Shown here: positions 1 to 8,003 of the stretch, in pieces | Layout of the letters: the number at the start of each line of letters is the position of its first letter | How positions within the stretch are numbered: the stretch's first letter is position 1 | Assembly: GCF_009846525.1 (NCBI RefSeq) | Contig: NZ_CP024621.1 | Location: 1,240,001-1,304,000, forward strand | Direction: 5' to 3' | Length of the DNA stretch: 64,000 nucleotides | Origin: Halomonas meridiana | GTDB taxonomy: Bacteria; Pseudomonadota; Gammaproteobacteria; Pseudomonadales; Halomonadaceae | The notes under the pieces: model-generated | Seen by the model: only the letters and a program-made list of their open reading frames with translations | Databases searched by the model: none | What the model was told of the DNA's origin: nothing | Program-made: the position numbers and the translations under genes

Positions 1-45
1 CCCATGGCCGCGTAAAAGCAGCACAAGCGCTGCGCCGAGCATGGT

Positions 46-101
46 AACGTTTGAGCCACAACGTTTGCACCGCAATGTTTGCATCGTAATGTTCACATTT
101 A
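46..101. repeat. Four imperfect 14-bp tandem repeats
   Basis: Four consecutive 14-base units start at 46, 60, 74 and 88. Each begins AACGTT or AATGTT; the second and third continue TTGCA(C/T)CG(C/T), while the fourth is more diverged. The period is not a multiple of three, so this is not a coding repeat. It lies just upstream of the alpha/beta hydrolase gene. No function can be read from it. Confidence 0.6.
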
Positions 102-147
102 GGCGCATCATCAGACGCGCCAGATTTTCGCAGTGAGACCCATTGTT

Positions 148-1038
148 ATGAACGACGCTTCCCGAGTAGGCGCGGCGCCTCAGCCGCTTTCGTTGGCCGG
201 TGGGCGGTTGGCGGCATTGAGCTGGGGGCAGTACGACGCACCCACCTGGCTGGCGCTGCATGGTTGGCTGGATAATGCCGCCAGCTTTACACGCTTGGCC
301 CCACGCTTGGTGAGCGCGCTGGGCATTCGCATCGTGGCGATCGATTTTCGAGGCCACGGGCACTCCGCTCATGCCCCGACTGGCAGCGACTACGCGCTTT
401 GGGACTACACCCACGATGTGCTGGATGCCATGGATGCCCTAGGCCTCGAGCAGACCACGCTGCTGGCGCACTCCATGGGCGCGGCGGTCTCTTGCTTGGT
501 CGCGGCCGCGCTGCCGGAAAAAGTAGCGCGACTGATTTTGCTGGACGGGTTGGGCGCGCTCAATACGTCGGCAGAAGAGACGGCCAGCCAACTGCGTAAA
601 GGCATCATCGCTCACCGGCGCTCCTCGTCTCGCACACCGCGCTACCCCGACCTGGAAAGTGCCATTGCGGCCCGGGTGGCGGGCGGCGTCACGCCGTTGG
701 ATAGCATCACCGCCACGCCGCTGGTCGAGCGTAATACTCAAGCCACGGCCGATGGCAAAGTGCAAATGCGTACCGACAGCCGCCTGCTCAAGCCCTCTCT
801 GGTGCGCTTTACACCGCCGCAAGTGCTAGCGGTACTGAGCGAGATTCGCGCACCGGTGCTATTGATAGAAGGAGAGCAGGGCATTTTGGGCGAGCGTGCC
901 TGGGCAGCCCAGGCGCGGCAGGCGGTGCCGCAGCTCACTCGGCACGTGCTGGCTGGCGGTCACCATTTGCATTTGGAGCCGCAGGCCGTCGAGCGCGTGG
1001 CCGAGGTGATTTGCCGGGAAGGCCACACGGCCAGTTAA
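148..1038 (+). CDS. alpha/beta-fold hydrolase
   Basis: Protein of 296 residues from the ATG at 148; a GTG at 133 in the same frame is an alternative, and neither has a clear ribosome binding site. The alpha/beta-hydrolase fold shows as an HGW oxyanion segment near the N-terminus, the nucleophile elbow AHSMGAA (Ser about 109), an acid-containing strand LLIEGEQG, and a late GGHHLHLE histidine. The family includes esterases, haloperoxidase-like enzymes and C-C hydrolases, so the substrate cannot be told. It is followed after about 60 bases by a patatin-like gene on the same strand, and both may act on lipids or esters. Family call is secure; the specific role is unknown. Confidence 0.85.
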   Translation: MNDASRVGAAPQPLSLAGGRLAALSWGQYDAPTWLALHGWLDNAASFTRLAPRLVSALGIRIVAIDFRGHGHSAHAPTGSDYALWDYTHDVLDAMDALGLEQTTLLAHSMGAAVSCLVAAALPEKVARLILLDGLGALNTSAEETASQLRKGIIAHRRSSSRTPRYPDLESAIAARVAGGVTPLDSITATPLVERNTQATADGKVQMRTDSRLLKPSLVRFTPPQVLAVLSEIRAPVLLIEGEQGILGERAWAAQARQAVPQLTRHVLAGGHHLHLEPQAVERVAEVICREGHTAS

Positions 1039-1099
1039 CGTTGGAACACAAGAACGACGTGTGCGTATGAGACACCATGCCAAAAAGGAGGGGCAGAAC

Positions 1100-2116
1100 G
1101 TGGTTAGCCAGTTGACGGGGAGAGCGTTGGGGAGCGGTCGTAAAGTGGCCCTGGTGCTGGGGAGCGGCGGTGCAAGAGGGTACGCCCATATCGGTGTGAT
1201 TGAAGCGCTGGAGGCCCGAGGCTTCGAGATCATTTCGATTGCCGGGTGCTCCATGGGTGCGCTGATCGGTGGCATTTATGCCTCGGGCAAGCTGCCGGAG
1301 TACCGCGAGTGGGTGTGCAACCTCGACTACTTGGACGTGCTCAAGCTGGTCGACGTGACCTGGAGCCCCATGGGGGCGATGCGCGCCAATAAAGTGATGA
1401 GCAAATTGGAAGAGTTGGTGGGCGACCGACTGATCGAAGATCTGCCCATCCCAGTGACCACCGTGGCGACGGACTTGGTGCGCCAACGCGAAGTCTGGTT
1501 TCAAAACGGCCCGCTGCTGCGAGCCATTCGCGCCTCGATTGCCGTGCCTGGGGTGATTACGCCGGTCCACATCGGCGAGCAGGTGCTGGTGGATGGCGGG
1601 CTGCTCAACCCGCTCCCCATGATGCCGATTCTCGCCGCCCACGAGGCGGATTTCGTGGTTGCCGTGAACGTTACCGCCCACAGCCCGCAGCCCGTAACGC
1701 TGGACGAGCTGCTGCCCCAGGAGGGGGGCGATGACGACCGCACCGCCTTGGAGCGGGACCGCGACGCCAACATAGGCGGCTGGATGGATGAAGTACGCGC
1801 CACGACCCGGCGGCTTTGGGGCGGCCTGGGCGGCGGCGGTGACGACAGCGACGACGATGAGACGGTGGATCTGCGCGGTAAGCGCGAGTGGGGCAAGCTG
1901 GATATGATTCTGGAGTCGTTCGATATCACCCAGGCGGCGCTGGCGAAGTACAAAGTGGCGGGCTACCCGCCTGACGTACTGATCGAAATTCCCAAAACGG
2001 TGTGCAGTACCTACGAGTTTCACCGCGCCAACGAGCTGATTCGGTTAGGCCGCCACCTAGCCGACGAAGCGTTGGAGCGACGCATGCCGAGCATCGCCTC
2101 GGATGCAGCTGAGTAG
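1100..2116 (+). CDS. patatin-like phospholipase family protein (RssA-like)
   Basis: Patatin-fold serine hydrolase of 338 residues. The N-terminal glycine-rich oxyanion loop (GSGGARGYAHIG), the nucleophile elbow GCSMG (Ser51) and the DGG motif (Asp165) complete the Ser-Asp dyad. I choose GTG 1100 because a strong AAGGAGG lies at 1084-1090, nine bases upstream; the longer reading from GTG 1061 would place that site inside the gene. There is no signal peptide, so it is probably cytoplasmic, as for the RssA/YchK group. Near residue 250 there is an acidic, glycine-rich insert (GGLGGGGDDSDDDE), probably a flexible loop. Substrate unknown; phospholipase or lysophospholipase activity is inferred from the family. 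Confidence 0.88.
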   Translation: MVSQLTGRALGSGRKVALVLGSGGARGYAHIGVIEALEARGFEIISIAGCSMGALIGGIYASGKLPEYREWVCNLDYLDVLKLVDVTWSPMGAMRANKVMSKLEELVGDRLIEDLPIPVTTVATDLVRQREVWFQNGPLLRAIRASIAVPGVITPVHIGEQVLVDGGLLNPLPMMPILAAHEADFVVAVNVTAHSPQPVTLDELLPQEGGDDDRTALERDRDANIGGWMDEVRATTRRLWGGLGGGGDDSDDDETVDLRGKREWGKLDMILESFDITQAALAKYKVAGYPPDVLIEIPKTVCSTYEFHRANELIRLGRHLADEALERRMPSIASDAAE

Positions 2117-2178
2117 TCGTGACGAGGGCGTGGCGGCGAAAAAAACAGTGATTCAACGCAATGGCAGAAAAGGTATCG

Positions 2179-2742
2179 CTACTGGCCGCGCTTGCGCAGC
2201 AGGATATACACCGCCCCGGTGCCGCCATCGATATCGGTGGCGGAGCAGAACGCCAGCACGCCGGGCCACTCCCGTAGCCACGCGTTGGTGTGGCTTTTCA
2301 GTACCGGGAAATCAGACGTGGTGCCCCACGCCTTGCCATGCACCACCAGCACACAGCGCAGCCCCTGGGCAGCGGCATCGCGCAAAAAACTCTCCAGCTC
2401 CAGCCGCGCCTCTTCCAAAGTGTAACCGTGCAGATCCAACCCCGCCTGCCACGCCGTCTGCCCGCGCTTGAGCTGGCTGAAGGTGCGCCAGGGCAGGTCC
2501 GGCACGCTGAACTCTAAATACTCCGATGGCCGTACGGCTTCCACCCGGCCATCGGACGTGCGCCCGCTGGTTTGCAGCGTACTGCTCTCGACCGCCGCTC
2601 GGCGACGCGCTTCGCTGGCATCTGACTGGCGCTTTGGCTTGCCGGGGTCGGCTTGGTTGGTGGCAATACGGCGTACCCCTGCCGCCTGCAGCGCTTGGCG
2701 AAAGGCACTGATATCGTCATCGTTGGGCAGGTGTCGCGTCAT
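2179..2742 (-). CDS. smrB: Smr-domain endonuclease, ribosome rescue factor SmrB
   Basis: Protein of 187 residues with an N-terminal extension and a C-terminal Smr domain: the LDLHG motif, the VVHGKA segment and a terminal GTGAVYILLR strand, all typical of the family. E. coli SmrB is 183 residues; it cleaves mRNA at collided ribosomes. The gene lies divergently upstream of prmB-aroC, the same arrangement as smrB/prmB/aroC in E. coli, which supports this name over other Smr proteins. It converges with the patatin-like gene with about 60 bases between the stops. Confidence 0.85.
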   Translation of the reverse strand: MTRHLPNDDDISAFRQALQAAGVRRIATNQADPGKPKRQSDASEARRRAAVESSTLQTSGRTSDGRVEAVRPSEYLEFSVPDLPWRTFSQLKRGQTAWQAGLDLHGYTLEEARLELESFLRDAAAQGLRCVLVVHGKAWGTTSDFPVLKSHTNAWLREWPGVLAFCSATDIDGGTGAVYILLRKRGQ

Positions 2743-2843
2743 GGTCGGCTCGAATCAACTAAGTAGTGGTGAAAAAAGGGGCGGTGGATAAAAAACGCTA
2801 AGGCGAGACAGTATAGCGAGCTTGGCGCTGCTGTGAACCGGGC

Positions 2844-2882
2844 GGCGTCAAAGGTACAATCCCCCAACGACCTTTTGACGCC
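2844..2882 (+). promoter_or_regulatory. Inverted repeat abutting the prmB ribosome binding site
   Basis: Left arm GGCGTCAAAGGT (2844-2855) pairs with right arm ACCTTTTGACGCC (2870-2882), leaving one bulged base and a 14-base loop. The right arm ends directly at the AGGAG (2883-2887) that serves GTG 2893. It could be an mRNA stem controlling translation or, because TACAAT at 2855-2860 resembles a -10 box, a DNA operator over a promoter. The T run is internal, so it is not a standard terminator. Confidence 0.6.
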
Positions 2883-2892
2883 AGGAGCCCTT

Positions 2893-3852
2893 GTGACCAC
2901 GCATCTCACCGATGAGTCCTCCCCTTCGACGCTATCGCTGCCGGATTCGGCGCTGGTCAGCGATCTTTTTACACTGCGGGACTATTTGCGCTGGGTCTCC
3001 AGCGAGTTCTACTTGGCGGGGTTGCACTATGGGCACGGCACGCAGTCACCCTGGGACGAAGCGGTCGCCCTCTGCCTGGGCGCGCTGCATCTTCCTTGGA
3101 ACGTCGACCCGGCCGTGCTGGATGCGCGGCTGCTGCCCATCGAGCGTGAGCGGATCATTCGCCTCGCCCGCGAGCGCGTTACCACGCGCCGCCCGCTGCC
3201 TTACCTGCTGGGGGAAGCCTTCTTCGCAGGCTACCCCTTCAATGTAGATGAGCGCGTGCTGATTCCCCGCTCACCGATTGCCGAGCTGATCGAAGATGGC
3301 TTTGCGGCGTGGTTCCCCGAAGAGCCGCCCGCCCGCGTGCTGGATTTGTGCACCGGCTCCGGCTGCATTGGCATTGCCACGGCGCTGGTATTGCCCACCT
3401 GCGAAGTGGCGCTGGCGGATATCAGCCAGGATGCCTTGGCCGTAGCGCGGCAGAATATTACCCGCCACGATGTCGGCGACCGTGTACGCGCCGTGGAGTC
3501 TGACGTGTTCGACAGCCTGGAAGGCCAGCGCTTCGACCTGATCGTCTCCAATCCGCCCTATGTCGATGAACGCGACCTGGCCACCATGCCCGCCGAGTTC
3601 CGCCACGAGCCGTCGTTGGCGCTGGGCGCGGGCAGCGACGGCCTGGATATCGTGCGGCGTATTCTGCGCGAGGCCCGGTCACACCTAACGGAAGAGGGGT
3701 GGCTGATCGTCGAAGTCGGCAACTCTGACCGCCATGTGGAGGCCGCCTTCCCCGAGGTGCCCTTTATCTGGCTTGAATTCGAGCGTGGCGGCCAGGGCGT
3801 GTTTGCCCTGAGCGCCGCTGAACTCGACGCCCATGCGGCGTCTTTTGCGTGA
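2893..3852 (+). CDS. prmB: 50S ribosomal protein L3 N5-glutamine methyltransferase
   Basis: SAM-dependent methyltransferase that modifies a glutamine of ribosomal protein L3. The protein has 319 residues: a helical N-terminal substrate-binding region, a SAM-binding [13 protein letters not shown] motif, and the catalytic NPPY motif at residues 220-223, followed by VDERDL. Start GTG 2893 is chosen for the AGGAG six bases upstream and because a strong inverted repeat occupies 2844-2882; a GTG at 2833 would make that repeat coding. aroC follows after 13 bases, as in E. coli, so the two are probably co-transcribed. PrmC, its paralogue acting on release factors, lies at 28.3 kb; PrmB is told apart by its aroC linkage and longer N-terminus. 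Confidence 0.93.
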   Translation: MTTHLTDESSPSTLSLPDSALVSDLFTLRDYLRWVSSEFYLAGLHYGHGTQSPWDEAVALCLGALHLPWNVDPAVLDARLLPIERERIIRLARERVTTRRPLPYLLGEAFFAGYPFNVDERVLIPRSPIAELIEDGFAAWFPEEPPARVLDLCTGSGCIGIATALVLPTCEVALADISQDALAVARQNITRHDVGDRVRAVESDVFDSLEGQRFDLIVSNPPYVDERDLATMPAEFRHEPSLALGAGSDGLDIVRRILREARSHLTEEGWLIVEVGNSDRHVEAAFPEVPFIWLEFERGGQGVFALSAAELDAHAASFA

Positions 3853-3865
3853 GGAATTAACGCCC

Positions 3866-4957
3866 ATGTCTGGCAATACGTTTGGCAAACTGTTTACCGT
3901 CACCACCTTTGGCGAAAGCCACGGCCCCGCGTTAGGGGCCATTGTCGATGGCTGCCCTCCGGGCATTGCGATTAGCGAAGAGGATCTGCAGGGCGATCTG
4001 GATCGCCGCCGCCCCGGCAGCTCGCGCCACACCACCCAGCGCAAAGAGCCGGATCAGGTGCGTATTCTGTCCGGCGTGTTCGAAGGCAAGACCACCGGCA
4101 CCTCGATTGGCCTGCTAATCGAAAACACCGACCAGCGCTCCAAAGATTACTCCAAGATCAAAGACCAGTTCCGCCCCGCCCACGCGGACTACACCTACCA
4201 TCACAAGTATGGTCACCGGGACTACCGGGGTGGCGGCCGCTCCAGTGCCCGTGAGACCGCCATGCGCGTGGCGGCGGGTGCCATTGCCAAAAAGGTGCTG
4301 GCGGCACAGGGCATTCAAATTCGCGGTTACATGAGCCAGCTCGGCCCGATCAAGATCGACTTCAAAACCTGGGAAGCCGTCGATCAGAACGCCTTCTTCT
4401 GCCCCGACCCCGATAAAGTCGCCGAGCTAGAAAGCTACATGGACCAGCTGCGCCGGGACCAAGACTCCGTGGGCGCGGAAATTACCGTGATTGCCGATGG
4501 CGTGCCCGTAGGCCTGGGCGAGCCGGTCTTCGACCGTCTGGATGCTGACCTAGCGCACGGTTTGATGAGTATCAATGCGGTAAAAGGGATCGAGATTGGC
4601 GCGGGCTTCGGCTGCATTGCCCAGCGCGGCAGCGAACACCGCGATGAGATGACGCCGGATGGCTTTCTTTCCAACCATGCGGGCGGCGTACTGGGCGGTA
4701 TCTCCAGCGGCCAGCCCATCGTCGCACGCCTAGCGCTGAAGCCGACCTCCAGCATTACCACGCCAGGGCGTTCCATCGATGTGCACGGCGAGCCGGTCGA
4801 GGTGATCACCAAAGGGCGTCACGACCCCTGTGTGGGCATTCGGGCAACGCCGATTGCCGAGGCTATGATGGCGATTACGCTGCTCGACCACTGGCTGCGC
4901 CACCGGGGCCAAAACGCTGCTGTCAGCGTTGATACACCGCGTTTAGGCCAGCAATAA
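3866..4957 (+). CDS. aroC: chorismate synthase
   Basis: Converts 5-enolpyruvylshikimate-3-phosphate to chorismate, the last shared step of aromatic amino-acid synthesis, using reduced FMN. The 363-residue protein begins [18 protein letters not shown], the conserved family opening, and has the later signatures [19 protein letters not shown] and the arginine-rich substrate-binding segments. ATG 3866 follows GAGGA at 3851-3855. An in-frame upstream ATG at 3833 lies inside prmB and is not needed. Length and motifs are normal. Confidence 0.97.
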   Translation: MSGNTFGKLFTVTTFGESHGPALGAIVDGCPPGIAISEEDLQGDLDRRRPGSSRHTTQRKEPDQVRILSGVFEGKTTGTSIGLLIENTDQRSKDYSKIKDQFRPAHADYTYHHKYGHRDYRGGGRSSARETAMRVAAGAIAKKVLAAQGIQIRGYMSQLGPIKIDFKTWEAVDQNAFFCPDPDKVAELESYMDQLRRDQDSVGAEITVIADGVPVGLGEPVFDRLDADLAHGLMSINAVKGIEIGAGFGCIAQRGSEHRDEMTPDGFLSNHAGGVLGGISSGQPIVARLALKPTSSITTPGRSIDVHGEPVEVITKGRHDPCVGIRATPIAEAMMAITLLDHWLRHRGQNAAVSVDTPRLGQQ

Positions 4958-5017
4958 CGCCAAGGTACGCTGAGTGGTTCGCTGCTACACTCAAAGAAGA
5001 CGGTTAAGGAGTGCCCT

Positions 5018-5389
5018 ATGAAAATTAACGTTGAGTTTGACCTGACGCCGGATGAATTTCGGCAGTCGCTGGGGCTGCCCGATGTGGAAGCGTTCCAGCA
5101 GAGCCTGCTGGACAACATCCAACGGCAGATGGAATCAGGGGTAGAAGGTTACGACCCCATGAGCTTGATGCGTCCTTTCCTGCAGCAACCCATGATGCAG
5201 CAAGGACTTTCACAGGGGCTTGCTAACTTTGGCACCTATCAGCAGATGATGCTGGATATGCTGCGTCAGGCCGGTAGTGCCCATAGTGGCGGTGCCAGCC
5301 AAGCAGATAGCGAACCCTCGTCGGCGGCCAGTGAGAAGACCACCAAGGCGAAAGCCACGGCGTCGTCGCGCTCTCGAGCCAAAGGGTAG
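5018..5389 (+). CDS. DUF6489-like small protein, possibly PHA-associated
   Basis: Protein of 123 residues preceded by AAGGAG at 5007-5012. It begins MKINVEFDLTPDEFRQSLGLPD, then has a Met/Gln-rich helical middle (repeated MMQQ, QQMML) and ends in a Ser/Ala/Lys-rich basic tail. I recall this family (DUF6489) beside phasin and PHA synthase genes in Halomonas relatives; the name is from memory. The AK-rich tail resembles that of the phasin encoded next door, so a role at the PHA granule is a reasonable inference but is not shown. A strong hairpin at 5432-5458 separates it from phaP. Confidence 0.7.
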   Translation: MKINVEFDLTPDEFRQSLGLPDVEAFQQSLLDNIQRQMESGVEGYDPMSLMRPFLQQPMMQQGLSQGLANFGTYQQMMLDMLRQAGSAHSGGASQADSEPSSAASEKTTKAKATASSRSRAKG

Positions 5390-5431
5390 GCGAGTCAGGC
5401 GCTATCAAAAGGGGCCCTGCAGTGGGAGTTA

Positions 5432-5468
5432 GTGGCATGTTGCAAAGCAGCATGCCACGTATTACTCT
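5432..5468 (+). terminator. Hairpin after the DUF6489-like gene
   Basis: GTGGCATGTTGC (5432-5443), loop AAA, GCAGCATGCCAC (5447-5458) forms a 12-bp stem with one G-T pair. It is followed by GTATTACTCTTTTT. It can act as an intrinsic terminator, although the T run is offset by about eight bases. Its core, TTGC-AAA-GCAG, also matches a candidate PhaR site (listed separately). Confidence 0.5.
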
Positions 5469-5481
5469 TTTTGCGGTGCAA
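5440..5481 (+). promoter_or_regulatory. Candidate paired PhaR sites upstream of phaP
   Basis: TTGC-aaa-GCAG (5440-5450) and TTGC-ggt-GCAA (5471-5481) share the form TTGC-N3-GCA. Their centres are 31 bp apart, about three helical turns, and both lie within about 110 bp upstream of the phasin start. PhaR repressors of PHA bacteria bind TGC-rich CTGC-N3-GCAG-type sequences in front of phasin genes. No phaR gene is in the window, so binding is inferred. Confidence 0.45.
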
Positions 5482-5545
5482 CAATTTGCGATGTGATGAG
5501 CCACTCCAGGCTCATGCCAAGGAACGAGAGACAGGAGCAACCACA

Positions 5546-5956
5546 ATGCAAGATAAAATGATGGACGCCTTTAACGCCCAAACCCGCCAAATGTTCGAGC
5601 CGATGCGTAAGATGAACTCGCTAATGCTCAACAACATGGAAAAAATGACCCAATACCAGCTGGAAGCGATGAAACGCTACAGCCAAATGGGCACCGAGCG
5701 CATCCGCAGCGCCACAGAGATCAGCGACGCCGAAAGCCTGCGCGATTTTGGTACCAAACAAGCGGAAATGATGAACGAGCTTTCCCAGCAAATGCAGGAG
5801 GACGCGCGGGTGATGAGCGAAATGAGCCTGCAGTTCAAATCCGAAATGGAAAAGCTGTTTAGCGAAGCCGGACAAAAAATGAGCGAACAAGCCAGCGCGG
5901 CCGCCAAAGGCGAGCAGCCTGCCAAGGCGTCCAGTCAGTCGTCTCGCAAGAGCTAA
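5546..5956 (+). CDS. phaP: phasin family protein (PHA granule-associated)
   Basis: Phasins coat PHA granules and control their size and number. This 136-residue protein is almost wholly helical: a Met-rich start (MQDKMMDAFNAQTRQMFEPM), amphipathic helices with the typical MTQYQLEAMKRYS region, and an Ala/Lys/Ser-rich tail. ATG 5546 is preceded by ACAGGAG at 5531-5537; the same frame opens upstream at 5432 but without support. A terminator hairpin follows, so phaP and phaC appear to be separate or attenuated units, which would suit a phasin needed in excess over synthase. Confidence 0.9.
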   Translation: MQDKMMDAFNAQTRQMFEPMRKMNSLMLNNMEKMTQYQLEAMKRYSQMGTERIRSATEISDAESLRDFGTKQAEMMNELSQQMQEDARVMSEMSLQFKSEMEKLFSEAGQKMSEQASAAAKGEQPAKASSQSSRKS

Positions 5957-5972
5957 TCGTTGAAAGAGTCGT

Positions 5973-6002
5973 GCGGCGCCCATAAGGCGCCGCCTTCTTT
6001 TG
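5973..6002 (+). terminator. Intrinsic terminator after phaP
   Basis: GCGGCGCC (5973-5980), loop CATAA, GGCGCCGC (5986-5993), followed by CTTCTTTTGT. It lies between phaP and phaC and should reduce read-through into the synthase gene. Confidence 0.8.
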
Positions 6003-6061
6003 TCGTGTTCTTTAGTGCGTTGCCAGGGCGGACGCCGCCCAGCAGGTGAGGGGGAAGTGGT

Positions 6062-7915
6062 ATGCAGTCAGGGTGGAAAATGCCGTCTCAACACTATTCG
6101 CAAGAAGAGATGGAGGCATGGAAAGAGCAGCTCGACGACATTGGTGAGCAGTACAAAGCGCTCTTGGGAGACTTGCTGACGCGCATGGCGCCCAGCGAAG
6201 CCGCCGACTCCGTCTACAGCGATATGCGCGAGAGCTTCGAAGCCGCCGCCCGTTCGCTGATGAGCAACCCGAATCTGCTGTGGCAGACCCAGTCGCGGCT
6301 GCTGCAAGACCAGTGGCTGCTATGGCAGCAGGGCGTGCGCGCCATGGCCGGTGAACAGGTGGCTCCGCTGGTGACGCCGCCCAAACATGACCGCCGCTTC
6401 AAGGACGACGCCTGGACCACCGACCCCTACTACATGGCGATCATGCAGCAATACCTGCTGTTTTCGCAGATGGTCGACGAGCTGATTAACGACCTCGACG
6501 GGTTAGACCCCGTACATAAGCGCAACCTGACGTTCTATGCCCGGCAGTTGGTGAATGCGATGTCACCCACCAACTTCGTCTCCACCAACCCGGAAGTGAT
6601 GCGCCGCACCCTGGAAACCAAAGGCCAGAATCTCGTCGATGGCCTGACCCGGCTGCGGGAAGACCTCGCCAACTCGGCAGAGGGCATCAACGTGCGCATG
6701 ACCGATCGCAGCGCCTTTGGCGTGGGCGAGAATATCGCGGTAACGCCTGGCGCCGTGGTGTATGAAAACGAGCTGATTCAGCTCATTCAGTACACGCCGA
6801 CCACCGAAAAAACGTTCAAAACGCCGCTGTTGATCGTGCCGCCCTGGATCAACAAGTACTACATCCTCGATCTGCGGGAAGATAACTCGCTGGTGAAGTG
6901 GATGGTCGATCAAGGTCACACGGTCTTTCTGATCTCCTGGCGTAACCCAGGTCCCGAGCAGCGCGACATTACCTGGGCCGACTATATGCAGATGGGCCCG
7001 ATCAGTGCCATGGAGGCCATCGAGCATGCCTGTGGTGAGAAGTCGGTCAACCTGCTGAGCTACTGCGTGGGCGGCACGCTGACGGCCTCTACCGTGGCCT
7101 ACCTCACCAGCACCCGCCGTGGCCGCAAGGTGAAGTCGGTCACGTACATGGCCACGCTGCAGGATTTCCGCGATCCGGGCGATATCGGCGTGTTCCTGAA
7201 CGAGCGCGTGGTGCAGGGTATCGAACAAACCATGCAGATGAAGGGCTATCTGGATGGCCGCTCCATGGCCTATACCTTCAACCTGCTGCGGGAAAACGAC
7301 CTGTTCTGGTCGTTTTATATCAATAACTACTTGAAGGGCGAGATTCCGGCGGCCTTCGATCTGCTCTACTGGAACACCGACGGCACCAACCTAACGGCCG
7401 GTACCCATGCGTGGTACCTGCGCCATATGTACCTTGAAAACCGCTTGGTACAGCCCGGTGGCATTGAGCTGGATGGGGTTAAAATCGACCTGCGTAAAGT
7501 CTCAGCCCCCAGTTACTTTGTCTCCACTAAAGAAGACCACATCGCCAAATGGAACAGCACGTATTACGGTGCACTGCTGCCCAAAGGCCCGACGACCTTC
7601 GTGCTGGGCGGTTCTGGACACATTGCCGGTATCGTGAACCCGCCCCATAAGAACAAGTATGGCTACTGGACCAACGACACGCTGCCCGACAGTCACGACG
7701 CCTGGCAGGAAGGCGCGACCTTCCACGAAGGCTCCTGGTGGCCCCACTGGCAAGCGTGGGTGACGGAGAACGGCTATGCGGATGCCGACCCGAAAAAGAT
7801 GGTGCCCGCCCGCCAGCCGGGGGAGGGGGAGTTAAAAGTGATCGAACCCGCACCGGGCCGCTACGTGCGCATGACCATTCCGGAAGTGTTAGGAGAAATC
7901 CCCAGCAGTACTTAG
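6062..7915 (+). CDS. phaC: class I poly(R)-hydroxyalkanoic acid synthase
   Basis: Polymerises (R)-3-hydroxyacyl-CoA into PHA at the granule surface. The protein has 617 residues: an N-terminal PhaC domain, then an alpha/beta-hydrolase catalytic domain. The catalytic triad can be placed at Cys335 (LSYCVGG), Asp492 (TKEDHIA) and His520 (GGSGHIAG), a constant offset of 12-16 from the Cupriavidus enzyme (319/480/508). The lipase-like box reads SYCVGG, with Ser in place of the usual Gly. ATG 6062 has a GGGGGAAG site upstream; a small GC hairpin (6026-6040) sits in the leader. No phaA or phaB is adjacent. A strong terminator follows. Confidence 0.97.
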   Translation: MQSGWKMPSQHYSQEEMEAWKEQLDDIGEQYKALLGDLLTRMAPSEAADSVYSDMRESFEAAARSLMSNPNLLWQTQSRLLQDQWLLWQQGVRAMAGEQVAPLVTPPKHDRRFKDDAWTTDPYYMAIMQQYLLFSQMVDELINDLDGLDPVHKRNLTFYARQLVNAMSPTNFVSTNPEVMRRTLETKGQNLVDGLTRLREDLANSAEGINVRMTDRSAFGVGENIAVTPGAVVYENELIQLIQYTPTTEKTFKTPLLIVPPWINKYYILDLREDNSLVKWMVDQGHTVFLISWRNPGPEQRDITWADYMQMGPISAMEAIEHACGEKSVNLLSYCVGGTLTASTVAYLTSTRRGRKVKSVTYMATLQDFRDPGDIGVFLNERVVQGIEQTMQMKGYLDGRSMAYTFNLLRENDLFWSFYINNYLKGEIPAAFDLLYWNTDGTNLTAGTHAWYLRHMYLENRLVQPGGIELDGVKIDLRKVSAPSYFVSTKEDHIAKWNSTYYGALLPKGPTTFVLGGSGHIAGIVNPPHKNKYGYWTNDTLPDSHDAWQEGATFHEGSWWPHWQAWVTENGYADADPKKMVPARQPGEGELKVIEPAPGRYVRMTIPEVLGEIPSST

Positions 7916-7947
7916 CCGGCGCGTTTTAACGAAGCCGCCTAACACGA

Positions 7948-7983
7948 AGCCCCCGGCCACGAACGTGGCTGGGGGCTTTTTTA
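7948..7983 (+). terminator. Intrinsic terminator after phaC
   Basis: AGCCCCCGGCCAC (7948-7960), loop GAAC, GTGGCTGGGGGCT (7965-7977), then a run of T. The 13-bp stem has one G-T pair. It separates phaC from the convergent lnt gene. Confidence 0.9.
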
Positions 7984-8003
7984 TGGCCGCTGGGCTATGG
8001 GCA

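Noticed and set aside
935..2023. Open frame of 362 residues on the minus strand
   Set aside because: Antisense to the patatin-like gene, which has catalytic motifs and a strong ribosome binding site; the His/Arg/Gln-rich translation is typical of a GC-rich shadow.
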